The notes under the pieces: generated by a model
The model's database searches: none
Told to the model about the DNA's origin: nothing
Seen by the model: the letters and a program-made list of their open reading frames with translations, nothing else
Assembly: GCF_027111275.1 (NCBI RefSeq)
Contig: NZ_CP114286.1
Span: forward strand, 4,884,501 to 4,948,500
Origin: Flavobacterium luteolum
GTDB lineage: Bacteria; Bacteroidota; Bacteroidia; Flavobacteriales; Flavobacteriaceae
Reading direction: 5' to 3'
DNA: 64,000 nt
Made by a program: the position numbers and the translations under genes
Shown: positions 43,437 through 51,979 of the stretch, one piece after another
How positions within the stretch are numbered: position 1 is the stretch's first letter
Layout of the letters: each line of letters begins with the position of its first letter

Positions 43437-45413
43437 TTAGTATCTTAGGATCTCAAGTAAAACTTCCTCAAATCTATTTCTTGGTAAAAACTGATCTTCT
43501 AGTGCTTTAGTAAAAGGAATTGGTGAATCTAAACTCGCTACACGTTTTACAGGAGCATCTAGATATTCGAAGCAATTTTCCATAATTAAAGCCGAAATAT
43601 CACTTGCGATTCCGCCAAACATGGTGTCTTCTTGGTAGATTATGGCTTTTCCTGTTTTCTTAACCGAAGCAAAAATAGTTTCGGTGTCTAAAGGCTGTAG
43701 AGTTCTTAAGTCAATTAAATCGGCATCAATTTCTGGATGTTGCGCTAAAGTTTCTAAAGCCCAATGAACAGTAGCACCAAATGCGATAATGGTTACTGAT
43801 TTTCCTTCTTTAACCAAAGCGGCTTTACCTAAAGGAATGGTATAATAGTCTTTAGGAACATCTTGATAAATACTGCGGTATAATAATTTATGTTCGAAGA
43901 ATAAAACAGGATTTGGGTCGTTAATTGCAGTATTTAAAAGTCCTTTTGCATCGTATGGAAATGCTGGATAAACTACTTTTAAACCTGGAGTTTTTGTAAA
44001 CCAAGCCTCATTGGTTTGCGAGTGAAAAGGTCCAGCCTGAGTTCCTCCGCCACAAGGCATACGAACGACAACATCGGCTTTTTCGCCCCAGCGATAATGA
44101 GATTTAGCCAAAAGGTTCACAATCGGATTAAATCCAGTTGAAACGAAATCAGCAAATTGCATTTCTACAATCGCTTTATAGCCGTTTATAGAAAGTCCCA
44201 TTGCTGCAGAAATTACAGCGCTTTCGCATATTGGTGTATTGCGTATTCGGTCTTTTCCAAAAGCATCGACAAAACCTTCTGTGATTTTAAATGCTCCACC
44301 ATATTCAGCGATATCTTGCCCCATAATTACAAGGTTTTTATGGCGCCACATGGACTGCTCTAAACTATTTCTAATAGCGTCTATAAAACGAATATTTTCT
44401 GAATCTGAATTATGGCTATATTCCTCATATTGATATTCTTTATAAACATCACTTAATTCTCCGCTATAAGTTGGTTCTATCTCTGGTTCGGCATTCGCAA
44501 TTGCCCAATTTTCATCAATTTCATGCTTTATTTCGGTATGAAATTGTTCGTCTAATTCAGCGGTTAGAATTCCGTTTTCAGTCAAATATTTCCTGAAATT
44601 CGTAACAGGATCTCTCAATTCCCATTGATCCATTAAATCTTGAGGAACATATTTTGTACCGCTCGCCTCTTCGTGCCCGCGCATTCTGAAAGTTTTAAAT
44701 TCCAATAAAACAGGACGCGGATCTTCCTGCATTTCTTTCTTTAGTTGCGATAGTTTATTGTAAATTTCTATAATATTATTTCCGTCAATAATCCAGCTTT
44801 CAATTCCGTAACCAATTCCTTTGTCTGCCAAGTTTTCGCAAGCGTATTGTTCGTTAGTTGGCGTTGAAAGTCCATAACCATTGTTTTCTATAACAAACAT
44901 TACAGGTAGTTTCCAAACAGCAGCAATATTCAACGCTTCGTGAAAATCGCCTTCACTTGTTGCGCCTTCTCCAGTAAAAACAGCGGTAATTTTTTTATTG
45001 TCTTGAAGTTTATTCGCAAGGGCAATTCCGTCAGCAATTCCTAGCTGTGGACCCAAATGCGAAATCATTCCAATAATATTGTATTCTTGGGTTCCAAAAT
45101 GGAAACTTCTATCGCGTCCTTTTGTAAAACCATTTGCTTTTCCTTGCCATTGCGAGAATAAACGGTGAAGCGGAATTTCTCGTGTGGTAAAAACACCCAG
45201 ATTTCGGTGCATTGGAAGCACATATTCAGATTGATCCAAAACAGCCGTAACTCCAACTGCAATAGCTTCTTGCCCTATTCCAGAAAACCATTTAGAGACT
45301 TTTCCTTGCCGAATCAAGATGAGCATCTTTTCTTCGATCAATCGTGGTTTTAATATTTTTTTGTATAAATCTAATAATTGCGCGTCAGTCAGGTTTTGGC
45401 GGTAAAAGATCAT
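43437..45413 (-). CDS. Branched-chain 2-oxoacid dehydrogenase E1, fused alpha and beta
   Basis: This TPP-dependent E1 component decarboxylates branched-chain 2-oxoacids made in Val, Leu and Ile breakdown. The 658-residue protein joins the alpha part (about 1-320, TPP motif GEGATSEGDFHEALNIAAVWKL, then NNGYGLSTP) and the beta part (about 350-658, QDIAEYGGAFKITEGF, VEMQFADF, YEDTMFGG-like YQEDTMFGG). Separate subunits are the rule in many bacteria; the fusion is common in Flavobacteriia. The E2 and E3 genes are not in this window. Confidence 0.9.
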   Translation of the reverse strand: MIFYRQNLTDAQLLDLYKKILKPRLIEEKMLILIRQGKVSKWFSGIGQEAIAVGVTAVLDQSEYVLPMHRNLGVFTTREIPLHRLFSQWQGKANGFTKGRDRSFHFGTQEYNIIGMISHLGPQLGIADGIALANKLQDNKKITAVFTGEGATSEGDFHEALNIAAVWKLPVMFVIENNGYGLSTPTNEQYACENLADKGIGYGIESWIIDGNNIIEIYNKLSQLKKEMQEDPRPVLLEFKTFRMRGHEEASGTKYVPQDLMDQWELRDPVTNFRKYLTENGILTAELDEQFHTEIKHEIDENWAIANAEPEIEPTYSGELSDVYKEYQYEEYSHNSDSENIRFIDAIRNSLEQSMWRHKNLVIMGQDIAEYGGAFKITEGFVDAFGKDRIRNTPICESAVISAAMGLSINGYKAIVEMQFADFVSTGFNPIVNLLAKSHYRWGEKADVVVRMPCGGGTQAGPFHSQTNEAWFTKTPGLKVVYPAFPYDAKGLLNTAINDPNPVLFFEHKLLYRSIYQDVPKDYYTIPLGKAALVKEGKSVTIIAFGATVHWALETLAQHPEIDADLIDLRTLQPLDTETIFASVKKTGKAIIYQEDTMFGGIASDISALIMENCFEYLDAPVKRVASLDSPIPFTKALEDQFLPRNRFEEVLLEILRY

Positions 45414-45437
45414 GTAGTTTTTTGTTTTTTAGTGTTT

Positions 45438-45445
45438 CAAATATA
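45438..45445 (-). promoter_or_regulatory. Putative minus-strand promoter box of the E1 gene
   Basis: The minus strand reads TATATTTG here, an exact TAnnTTTG, 25 nt upstream of the E1 start. No TTG is seen at the preferred distance. Confidence 0.45.
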
Positions 45446-45540
45446 ACAAATTGCTATTGTTTTATTAGATTTTGAAATAAATTTTTAATCAGAAATCTGC
45501 TTTTAATGGCTGAGCTTAAGATAATTTTCTAAATATTATA

Positions 45541-45548
45541 TACCTTTG
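45541..45548 (+). promoter_or_regulatory. Putative promoter box of the 2OG oxygenase gene (TACCTTTG)
   Basis: TACCTTTG matches TAnnTTTG exactly, 54 nt before the start codon at 45602. The upstream -33 region has no clear TTG. Confidence 0.45.
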
Positions 45549-45601
45549 TTAGCGAAAGGTGGTTATGACACCTTTTTTCTTTAAAACAAAAAATGTAAAG
45601 T

Positions 45602-46552
45602 ATGCAAAACATTCCTAGTGTAGACTTACGTGATTTCCTTTCGGACGACCCGAAACGTAAACAAAAATTTGTAAATGAAATCGGCAGTGCATTTGAAAAC
45701 ATTGGCTTCGTAGCCTTAAAAGGTCATTTTCTTGATGATCAGTTGGTAGACGAACTTTATGGCGAAATTAGAAACTTTTTCGCCTTGCCAATAGAAACTA
45801 AGCATAAATATGAAATTCCTGGAATTGGTGGACAAAGAGGGTATGTTTCTTTTGGAAAAGAACATGCTAAAGGCCGCAAAGAAGGAGATTTAAAAGAGTT
45901 TTGGCATTTTGGGCAGTACGTTGACGCATCTTCAAGATGGGCTTCTGAATACCCAGACAATGTTGAAGTTACCGAATTACCTCATTTTAATGTAGTTGGT
46001 AAAGAAGCTTATCAGAAATTGGAAAAAACAGGTGTTTATGTTTTAAGAGCTTTGGCTTTACATTTAGGACTTGATGAGTTTTATTTTGATAATTATGCAA
46101 AAGAAGGAAACTCAATTTTGAGACCAATTCACTACCCTCCTATTACTTCTGAACCAGAAAACGCGATTCGTGCAGCTGCTCATGGAGACATCAATTTAAT
46201 TACTTTGTTGATGGGAGCTCAAGGAAGAGGATTACAAGTTCAAAATCATGATGGTGAATGGATCGATGCCATTGCAGAAGATGACGAATTGGTAATCAAT
46301 GTGGGAGATATGTTATCTAGACATACCAACAATAAATTAAAATCTACAATTCACCAAGTGGTAAATCCGCCAAGAGAATTATGGGGAACTTCACGTTATT
46401 CTATTCCGTTTTTCATGCACCCAGTAAGCGATATGCGTTTGGATTGTCTTGAAAACTGTATTGATGAAAAAAATCCAAAGAAATACGAAGATATTTCGGC
46501 TGGAGAGTTTTTACACGAGCGTTTAGTAGAGTTAGGTTTAATTAAAAAATAA
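45602..46552 (+). CDS. Isopenicillin N synthase-like 2-oxoglutarate/Fe(II) oxygenase
   Basis: The 316-residue enzyme has the N-terminal DIOX_N part (VDLRDFLSDDPKRKQKFVNE) and the C-terminal double-stranded beta-helix. The iron ligands are His and Asp in AAHGDINLITLL and the distal His in STIHQVVNPP; RYSIPFF supplies the Arg-x-Ser that binds 2-oxoglutarate. Such genes are widespread in Bacteroidota with unknown substrate. The product is probably cytosolic, with no signal peptide. Confidence 0.85.
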   Translation: MQNIPSVDLRDFLSDDPKRKQKFVNEIGSAFENIGFVALKGHFLDDQLVDELYGEIRNFFALPIETKHKYEIPGIGGQRGYVSFGKEHAKGRKEGDLKEFWHFGQYVDASSRWASEYPDNVEVTELPHFNVVGKEAYQKLEKTGVYVLRALALHLGLDEFYFDNYAKEGNSILRPIHYPPITSEPENAIRAAAHGDINLITLLMGAQGRGLQVQNHDGEWIDAIAEDDELVINVGDMLSRHTNNKLKSTIHQVVNPPRELWGTSRYSIPFFMHPVSDMRLDCLENCIDEKNPKKYEDISAGEFLHERLVELGLIKK

Positions 46553-46596
46553 ACTTAAATAAATTTCTCCAGATTCCGAAATTTCGGGATCAGGAT

Positions 46597-46640
46597 AAAA
46601 ATTCCAAATTCCAAGTTTTTCTTGGGGTTTGGAATTTAAT
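46597..46640 (+). terminator. Terminator-like inverted repeat after the oxygenase gene
   Basis: AAAATTCCAAATTCCAAG (46597-46614) faces CTTGGGGTTTGGAATTTAAT (46621-46640) across a T-rich loop. The AATTCCAAATTCCAA word is shared with 968 and 10426. There is no strong T-run immediately after, so termination is moderate. Confidence 0.55.
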
Positions 46641-46685
46641 TTTTAGATATCTTTATGCTTGGAATTTATTTTAGAATAAAAAAAT

Positions 46686-47018
46686 ATGGACTTTAAAGAT
46701 CAATTAAAAAATCTGTTTCCAGATCATGTAGAATCAAACGAACCCGAACAAGTTGAGGAACAGGATCATGTGCTTTACGTACAGAAGGAACCAATGATTT
46801 GTAAATTTGAAAAAAGAAAAGGAAAACCAACTACTATAATTGAAGGTTATGAAGGCTCAGACGAAGATTTTAAAGTTTTAGCCAAAGAAATTAAAACCAA
46901 ATTAAGCGTTGGCGGAACTTTTAAAGACGATTCGATCATAATTCAAGGCGATTACCGCGACAAAATTATGGCAATCTTAAAAGAAAAAGGATTTAAAACC
47001 AAACGTGTAGGTGGATAA
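46686..47018 (+). CDS. SUI1/eIF1-family translation factor (YciH-like)
   Basis: The 110-residue protein carries the SUI1 fold in its C-terminal half: KFEKRKGKPTTIIEGYEGSDEDFKVLAKEIKTKLSVGGTFKDDSIIIQGDYRDKIMAILKEKGFK. That KRKGKPTTII..GF and VGGT pattern is typical of bacterial eIF1-like proteins such as YciH. The N-terminal 45 residues are acidic. A role in start-codon selection is inferred from the family. Confidence 0.9.
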   Translation: MDFKDQLKNLFPDHVESNEPEQVEEQDHVLYVQKEPMICKFEKRKGKPTTIIEGYEGSDEDFKVLAKEIKTKLSVGGTFKDDSIIIQGDYRDKIMAILKEKGFKTKRVGG

Positions 47019-47020
47019 AA

Positions 47021-47120
47021 AGTTTCAAGTTTAACGTTAAAAGTTTCAAGTTATTTGACTAACCTGAAACTTGAAACAAAAAAAACTCAGAACCTTAGTA
47101 CCTCAGAACCTTAGCAACTT
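47021..47120. repeat. GTTTCAAG and CTCAGAACCTTAG repeats before the phosphorylase gene
   Basis: AGTTTCAAGTTTAACGTTAA continues into GTTTCAAGTT and faces CTGAAACTTGAAAC (47064-47077), the fifth GTTTCAAG pair in the window. It is followed by ACTCAGAACCTTAG (47085-47098) and a second CTCAGAACCTTAGCAACTTA. Both word families occur elsewhere in this window, at 40023 and 43389. Confidence 0.7.
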
Positions 47121-47128
47121 AAAAAAAC

Positions 47129-47998
47129 ATGATTCAATCATCAGAATTAATACTAAACCCTGACGGAAGCGTTTATCACTTAAACCTTCGTCCGGAACAT
47201 ATAGCACACGACATTATTTTTGTCGGTGACCAAAACAGAGTAGAAAAAATCACTCAATTTTTCGATTCAATCGAACATTCTGCTCAAAAAAGAGAATTTA
47301 AAACTCAGACAGGAATTTATAAAGGCAAAAGAATTTCGGTAGTTTCTACAGGAATCGGACCTGATAATATTGATATTGTACTAAACGAATTAGATGCTTT
47401 GGTAAATATTGATTTAAAAACGCGTCAGCCAAAAGAAAAATTAACCTCTTTAAACATTATCAGAATTGGAACTTCGGGTTCTTTGCAGGAAGATATTCCG
47501 GTTGACAGTTTCGTAATGTCTAAATTTGGTTTAGGATTAGACAATATGCTTCGCTCCTATTTGATTGACGATGTTTCTATTACAGAAATGGAAGATGCAT
47601 TTGTAGCGCATACAAATTGGGATTCAAAAAAAGGAAAACCTTATGTGACGCAATGTTCTGAAAAATTAGAAAAACTAATAGAATCAGATCGAATTTTCAA
47701 AGGAATCACGGCAACTGCTGGAGGATTTTATGGTCCACAAGGAAGAGTTTTGCGTCTAAATATTCAAGACGAAGAATTAAATAATAAAATGGATAATTTT
47801 AGTTTTAATGGAACTAAAATTACTAATTTAGAAATGGAAACAGCAGCAATTTACGGGCTTTCGGCTCTTTTGGGGCATAATGCTTTATCGTTAAATGCAA
47901 TTATTGCCAATCGTGCTTCTGGAACTTTTAGCGCAGATCCGTACAAAGCTGTCGATGAATTGATTGCATATACACTGAATAAATTGGCAGGTAATTAA
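47129..47998 (+). CDS. Nucleoside phosphorylase (uridine/purine phosphorylase family)
   Basis: The 289-residue enzyme splits a nucleoside with phosphate to base and sugar-1-phosphate. Family signatures are VGDQNRVEKI (phosphate Arg region), VSTGIGPDNIDIVLNELDAL, IRIGTSGSLQEDIPVDSFVM and the ribose-binding NLEMETAAIYGLSALLGHN. It is of the uridine phosphorylase-like branch, but the base specificity cannot be read from the sequence. It starts a tight run with the DinB, VOC and DUF4265 genes. Confidence 0.88.
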   Translation: MIQSSELILNPDGSVYHLNLRPEHIAHDIIFVGDQNRVEKITQFFDSIEHSAQKREFKTQTGIYKGKRISVVSTGIGPDNIDIVLNELDALVNIDLKTRQPKEKLTSLNIIRIGTSGSLQEDIPVDSFVMSKFGLGLDNMLRSYLIDDVSITEMEDAFVAHTNWDSKKGKPYVTQCSEKLEKLIESDRIFKGITATAGGFYGPQGRVLRLNIQDEELNNKMDNFSFNGTKITNLEMETAAIYGLSALLGHNALSLNAIIANRASGTFSADPYKAVDELIAYTLNKLAGN

Positions 47999-48009
47999 TT
48001 GATTAATTT

Positions 48010-48450
48010 ATGCAAAATTCTATTCTTAAATTTGAACAGTTATTGAGCGAGAATGTCAATTATATTCCGACAATACAGAATGAAATTTTAGAAGCAAAAA
48101 ATCCTGGCAAGTGGTCTAAAAAAGAGATTTTAGGTCATTTAGTGGATTCTGCAATTCATAATTTGGTACGCATTACAGAAATTAATTATTCGGAAAAACC
48201 ATATCGTCATAGACCGTATAATCAGATGGATTTAGTAAATTTAAATCAGTATCAGAAAACAGATATTAAGGAGCTAACTCAGTTGTGGTTTTCGATAAAC
48301 AAGCAGATTGTGAGAATCATGAAGGCTGTAGATGAGAAGGCTTTAGATTATAAAATCATTTTGAGCGATGAATCTGTAATTGATTTGAGGTTTTTAATGA
48401 CCGATTATGTTGAACATTTAGAACATCATATTAATCAAATAAGAGCATAA
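48010..48450 (+). CDS. DinB family protein
   Basis: The 146-residue protein is a four-helix bundle type with GKWSKKEILGHLVDSAIHNL near 34-53 and DYVEHLEHHINQIRA at the C-terminus. The His residues in GHL and EHLEHH fit the metal triad of DinB/YfiT-like proteins. Some family members are thiol transferases; the partner is unknown here. It begins 12 nt after the phosphorylase gene. Confidence 0.85.
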   Translation: MQNSILKFEQLLSENVNYIPTIQNEILEAKNPGKWSKKEILGHLVDSAIHNLVRITEINYSEKPYRHRPYNQMDLVNLNQYQKTDIKELTQLWFSINKQIVRIMKAVDEKALDYKIILSDESVIDLRFLMTDYVEHLEHHINQIRA

Positions 48451-48453
48451 ATT

Positions 48454-48846
48454 ATGTTTTTGAGAGTAGCCAGACATACAAATGATCTAGAAAAAATTGA
48501 AAATTTTTATGTTGATGTGCTCGGATTTGAACGATTGGGCGGATTTGAACATCACAATAATTATAATGGTGTTTTTATCGGAAAACCTGGTTTAGACTGG
48601 CATTTTGAATTTACTCAATCTGATATTAAAGCCAAACATACTTTTGATGAAGACGATGTTATGGTGTTATATCCAAAAACTATTGCAGATTACGATAAAT
48701 TAGTACATAAATTAACGCAGCACAATATTGCAGTTATTCCATCGCTGAACCCTTTTTGGAATGAAAACGGAAAGATGATTCAGGATCCAGATGGTTATAG
48801 AATCGTAATATCTCCTTTAAAAGCTGTAATTAGTGAAATTGAATAA
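48454..48846 (+). CDS. VOC-family (glyoxalase-like) protein
   Basis: The 130-residue protein has the paired beta-alpha-beta-beta-beta modules of the vicinal oxygen chelate fold: ARHTNDLEKIENFYVDVLGFERLGGFE in the first module and MIQDPDGYRIVISPL in the second. His, Glu and Tyr positions suitable for metal binding are present (RHT, WHFEF). It overlaps the next gene by one base. Substrate is unknown. Confidence 0.85.
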   Translation: MFLRVARHTNDLEKIENFYVDVLGFERLGGFEHHNNYNGVFIGKPGLDWHFEFTQSDIKAKHTFDEDDVMVLYPKTIADYDKLVHKLTQHNIAVIPSLNPFWNENGKMIQDPDGYRIVISPLKAVISEIE

Positions 48847-49322
48847 TGGAACAAGAAACTCATAAAAAAATATTATTTAAATACTATAGTGATTATCTAG
48901 ACGAAGTCGTGTCTGAAACAATGTGGGCAGAAATTATTGATCTAGAAAAAGGTCTTTTCAAACTGGATAATATTCCGTTTTTCGGCCCTTTAATTGCTAC
49001 AGACGACATTTTTTACGCCGAATATGATGAAACAGAAGAACGTTTTATGCATAGAAAAACGATTCAGAATTCTGGAAATTCGATTATTCAGGTGGCAGTT
49101 TTAGAAAAAGGATTCGACAAGGAAATCATCAGAGAAAAATTGAAAGCAATTAATTGTTTGTCTGAAGGATTGAATGAAACCTTTTTCGCAGCAGAAATTA
49201 CTAAAGATGTAGATTACTCTTTGGTAAGAAGCCTTTTGAACGAATATGAATCTAAAGAAATTATAGAATTTGCAGAACCTTGCCTTTCAGAGAAACACAG
49301 GGCAGATTTATTAAAAAACTAA
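48846..49322 (+). CDS. DUF4265 protein
   Basis: The 158-residue protein shows VSETMWAEIIDLEKGLFKLDNIPFFGPLIATDDIFYAE, the DUF4265 signature (ETMWA, LDNIPFF, DDxxxAE). Its ATG overlaps the stop codon of the VOC gene (TAATG), so translation is coupled. Function is unknown. Confidence 0.82.
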   Translation: MEQETHKKILFKYYSDYLDEVVSETMWAEIIDLEKGLFKLDNIPFFGPLIATDDIFYAEYDETEERFMHRKTIQNSGNSIIQVAVLEKGFDKEIIREKLKAINCLSEGLNETFFAAEITKDVDYSLVRSLLNEYESKEIIEFAEPCLSEKHRADLLKN

Positions 49323-49380
49323 ACTTAACAATACGATTACGCATACGCATACCAAGCAACTTAACTTAAACTTAAAATAA

Positions 49381-50232
49381 ATGAAAACTGTCAAAATTGC
49401 GGGTGTTCCAGAACACTTCAATTTGCCGTGGCATCTATGTATTGAAAACGGCGAATTTGAAGAAGAGAACATCGACTTACAATGGACAAATGTTCCCGAA
49501 GGTACTGGGAAAATGTGTCAAATGCTTCGTGATGGAGAAACAGATTTGGCTGTTATTCTAACCGAAGGAATTTTAAAAGATATAGCAGCGGGAAATCCGA
49601 GTAAAATTGTTCAGATATATGTGCAGTCACCATTAATTTGGGGAATTCACGTTGATGCAAAATCTGATTTTCAAACGCTAAAAGATCTTAAAAATAAAAA
49701 AGCTGCGATTTCGAGATTGGGTTCAGGATCACAATTAATGGCTTATGTAAATGCAAATGAGCAAGGCTGGGAAATGGATGATCTCGAATTTGAAATTGTA
49801 AATACAATTGATGGTGCCGTTGATGCTTTGACTAACAAAAAAGCAGATTATTTTATGTGGGAACGTTTTATGACTAAGCCTCTTGTTGATAAAGGTGTTT
49901 TCAGACGTATTGACGACTGCCCTACTCCTTGGCCTTCATTTATCATTGTGGTTCGCGATGAGTTCTTAAAAAAGAATGGTAAAACAGTTGAAACGATTCT
50001 TAAAATAATCAACAAAACAACTGTTGATTTTAAAGAGATTCCAGAGATAGATAAGAAATTATCTAAACTGTTCAATCAAAAATCTGAAGATATTAAAGAA
50101 TGGCTGAAATTGACCCAGTGGTCACAAAAAAACTTGACAGAAAAATCTTTTAATAAAATTCAAAATCAGTTATTTGATCTGGGAATTATTGATAAAAAAA
50201 GTATTTTTGTAGAAACAGTAAAAGCATTGTAA
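49381..50232 (+). CDS. Substrate-binding-protein-like protein without signal peptide
   Basis: The 283-residue product has the type 2 periplasmic-binding fold (NMT1/SsuA-like): KIAGVPEHFNLPWHLCIENGEFEEENIDLQW at the start, DLAVILTEGILKDIAAGNP, and KKAAISRLGSGSQLMAYVNA. Unusually, it has no signal peptide or lipobox, and no permease or ATPase gene is nearby. It may therefore act in the cytoplasm as a binding or enzyme-like protein. Ligand is unknown. Its closest family use is thiamine-precursor or sulfonate binding, but neither can be supported here. Confidence 0.75.
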   Translation: MKTVKIAGVPEHFNLPWHLCIENGEFEEENIDLQWTNVPEGTGKMCQMLRDGETDLAVILTEGILKDIAAGNPSKIVQIYVQSPLIWGIHVDAKSDFQTLKDLKNKKAAISRLGSGSQLMAYVNANEQGWEMDDLEFEIVNTIDGAVDALTNKKADYFMWERFMTKPLVDKGVFRRIDDCPTPWPSFIIVVRDEFLKKNGKTVETILKIINKTTVDFKEIPEIDKKLSKLFNQKSEDIKEWLKLTQWSQKNLTEKSFNKIQNQLFDLGIIDKKSIFVETVKAL

Positions 50233-50251
50233 TACTTGCTTTTTGATTCGT

Positions 50252-51184
50252 ATGATGAAATTCCCTAAAATTGACTTACCGCGATTAAAATCTAAACTAC
50301 AGGTGAAATCACCGTGGGACAGGATTATTATCTCGATTCTAAGTCTTTTAATTACAATTCCGATTTTCATCATACTGCATCAAAATTTAATCGATCTGGA
50401 ATGGGCATTCAATTTAGATCGCATATTCATCTTTATTTTTGTTTTTGCAGCCATATTTTTTCTTCTGATGTATCTCAGAACAATTATTATTTTGTGTGTT
50501 GCAGTTTATTTGTTAATTCTGTTTTATGGATCTGTAATAGGAAATTATGGTTTTAACGAAATCTCAGAAGATTATAATTCTATGATTTATACCATGTCCG
50601 ACAATCCATATCCGCAAGATATTATTGTGGCAAAACTGCTTCCGTTTCCAAATAAAACAAAGATTATCAATGCTATAGAATACCAAAATCCTAAAGTGCG
50701 AAATTTTGCTGTTATGGCAACCACAAAGCATTTTAAAGGCATAAGAGGGTATTCAGATTATCGAACCATAATTCAATGTTTTGCTGTTTTTAAAGAAATA
50801 AATGGCAGATGGAATTATGTAAACGATCCAAAAGACGGTGATTATATTGCAACCGCCAGCGAATCTTTAGAATATTTTTCTGGCGATTGCGATGATCACT
50901 CTATTTTAATGGCTGCTGCTGTGCGCTCCATTGGCGGAACTCCACGCCTTATTCATACAAAAGGACATATTTATCCTGAAATTTTAATTGGTTCTATGAT
51001 TGATTTGGAAAAAGTCAATTACCTAATTAAAAATGTTCTTTTTGCAAAAGAAAGTTATGGCAAAAAACTGCACTATCATATAGACGAACGAGGTCAAGTC
51101 TGGATGAACTTAGACTATACAGCAACTTACCCTGGAGGGCCTTTCATGTATGAGGAAATTTTGGGAGCTTTAACCTTAAATTAA
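50252..51184 (+). CDS. Membrane-anchored transglutaminase-like protein
   Basis: The product (about 311 residues) begins with two hydrophobic segments (RIIISILSLLITIPIFIILH and a longer IFVFAAIFFLLMYL..LLILFYG). The C-terminal part has YFSGDCDDHSILMAAAVRSIGGTPRLIHTKGHIYPEI, which contains the Cys-His-Asp triad of the transglutaminase-like/papain fold: Cys in GDCDDHS, His in TKGHIYPE and a downstream Asp (MNLDYT). It begins at ATG 50252 (or 50255). It could be a membrane-bound cysteine protease or peptidoglycan-related enzyme; no partner is obvious. Confidence 0.75.
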   Translation: MMKFPKIDLPRLKSKLQVKSPWDRIIISILSLLITIPIFIILHQNLIDLEWAFNLDRIFIFIFVFAAIFFLLMYLRTIIILCVAVYLLILFYGSVIGNYGFNEISEDYNSMIYTMSDNPYPQDIIVAKLLPFPNKTKIINAIEYQNPKVRNFAVMATTKHFKGIRGYSDYRTIIQCFAVFKEINGRWNYVNDPKDGDYIATASESLEYFSGDCDDHSILMAAAVRSIGGTPRLIHTKGHIYPEILIGSMIDLEKVNYLIKNVLFAKESYGKKLHYHIDERGQVWMNLDYTATYPGGPFMYEEILGALTLN

Positions 51185-51400
51185 TACGCCTCAAAAAGCC
51201 ACTTAGACTAATTTTGACTTCAGTTAGAGTTAATTTGTAAACGATTGGTTATCAGTAAAGGCTCCGAAAATAAAGGCTTTCTGCATTAAAAGCAATTCAT
51301 TTTTATAAGTAAAAAAAATCTTCATAAATATTTGATTTCGAATATTTTAATGTCGTTTTTTTTTGTAACTTTTTCCTGTTTAACTTTTAATCACAAAATC

Positions 51401-51772
51401 ATGAAAAACTCTAAATTATTTACCCTCGTAATTGCCATTGCTGTCGTTGTATTAATTGTTTCATGCCATATGAAAAGAGACAAGCTTGTGAATTCATGGA
51501 AAGTTACTGCCGTAGAACCAAAAGAAGCTGTTTCTGATTCTACAAAAAACGCAATATTAGCCAACGGTATGCTTACTTTTACTGAAGATGGGCATGTAAC
51601 AGGATATTTGCTTCGTGAAATCACGGACGGAACTTATGCGCTAACACAAAAAGGAAAAAAACTTGTTATTAAAGATGAAGTTGGTACGCCTTATGTTTGC
51701 GAAAGCACTATAACAGACGATAAATTAATTCTAGATACCAAAGAAGCCAAACTAACATTTGATAAAATTTAA
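51401..51772 (+). CDS. Small lipocalin-like lipoprotein
   Basis: The 123-residue product begins KNSKLFTLVIAIAVVVLIVSC, a lipoprotein signal with Cys after LIVS. The mature part, KLVNSWKVTAVEPKEAV followed by GMLTFTEDGHVTGYL, follows the small lipocalin-like pattern (GxW-like SWK, then strand with F-x-DG). I start it at the ATG at 51401; a longer upstream frame begins in an unrelated hydrophobic stretch. The function is unknown. Confidence 0.7.
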   Translation: MKNSKLFTLVIAIAVVVLIVSCHMKRDKLVNSWKVTAVEPKEAVSDSTKNAILANGMLTFTEDGHVTGYLLREITDGTYALTQKGKKLVIKDEVGTPYVCESTITDDKLILDTKEAKLTFDKI

Positions 51773-51799
51773 ACAGAGAATTATCTCTTAATTAGATAC

Positions 51800-51838
51800 A
51801 AAAAACCATTCACTACAATTGTAAAGAATGGTTTTTTG
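51800..51838 (+). terminator. Terminator after the lipocalin-like gene
   Basis: ACCATTC (51805-51811) pairs with GAATGGT (51826-51832), flanked by A5 and T6. The T-run overlaps the -33 box of the ABC-F promoter. Confidence 0.8.
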
Positions 51839-51955
51839 ATTTTTAAGACTAAAATAAATATCTTTGCACTTCTTAAAATAAGCAACGCTTTATGTGAAAA
51901 ATAATTTCTTTCAGGAAAATTTAGTACGCAACCACTTTTTAGTGGCTGCTAAATT
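51836..51955 (+). promoter_or_regulatory. Promoter and structured 5' leader of the ABC-F gene
   Basis: TTG (51836-51838) and TATCTTTG (51859-51866) are 20 nt apart, a good Bacteroidota promoter, giving a leader of roughly 108 nt. The leader contains a start-stop pair ATG TGA (51891-51896) and a hairpin in which AATTTAG (51918-51924) pairs with CTAAATT (51949-51955) and CCACT with AGTGG (51932-51945). AAAGGA lies shortly before the ABC-F ATG, an unusual Shine-Dalgarno-like site for this genome. Translation-coupled control is possible but not proven. Confidence 0.55.
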
Positions 51956-51979
51956 ATTTATCTATAAAAGAAAGGAATT

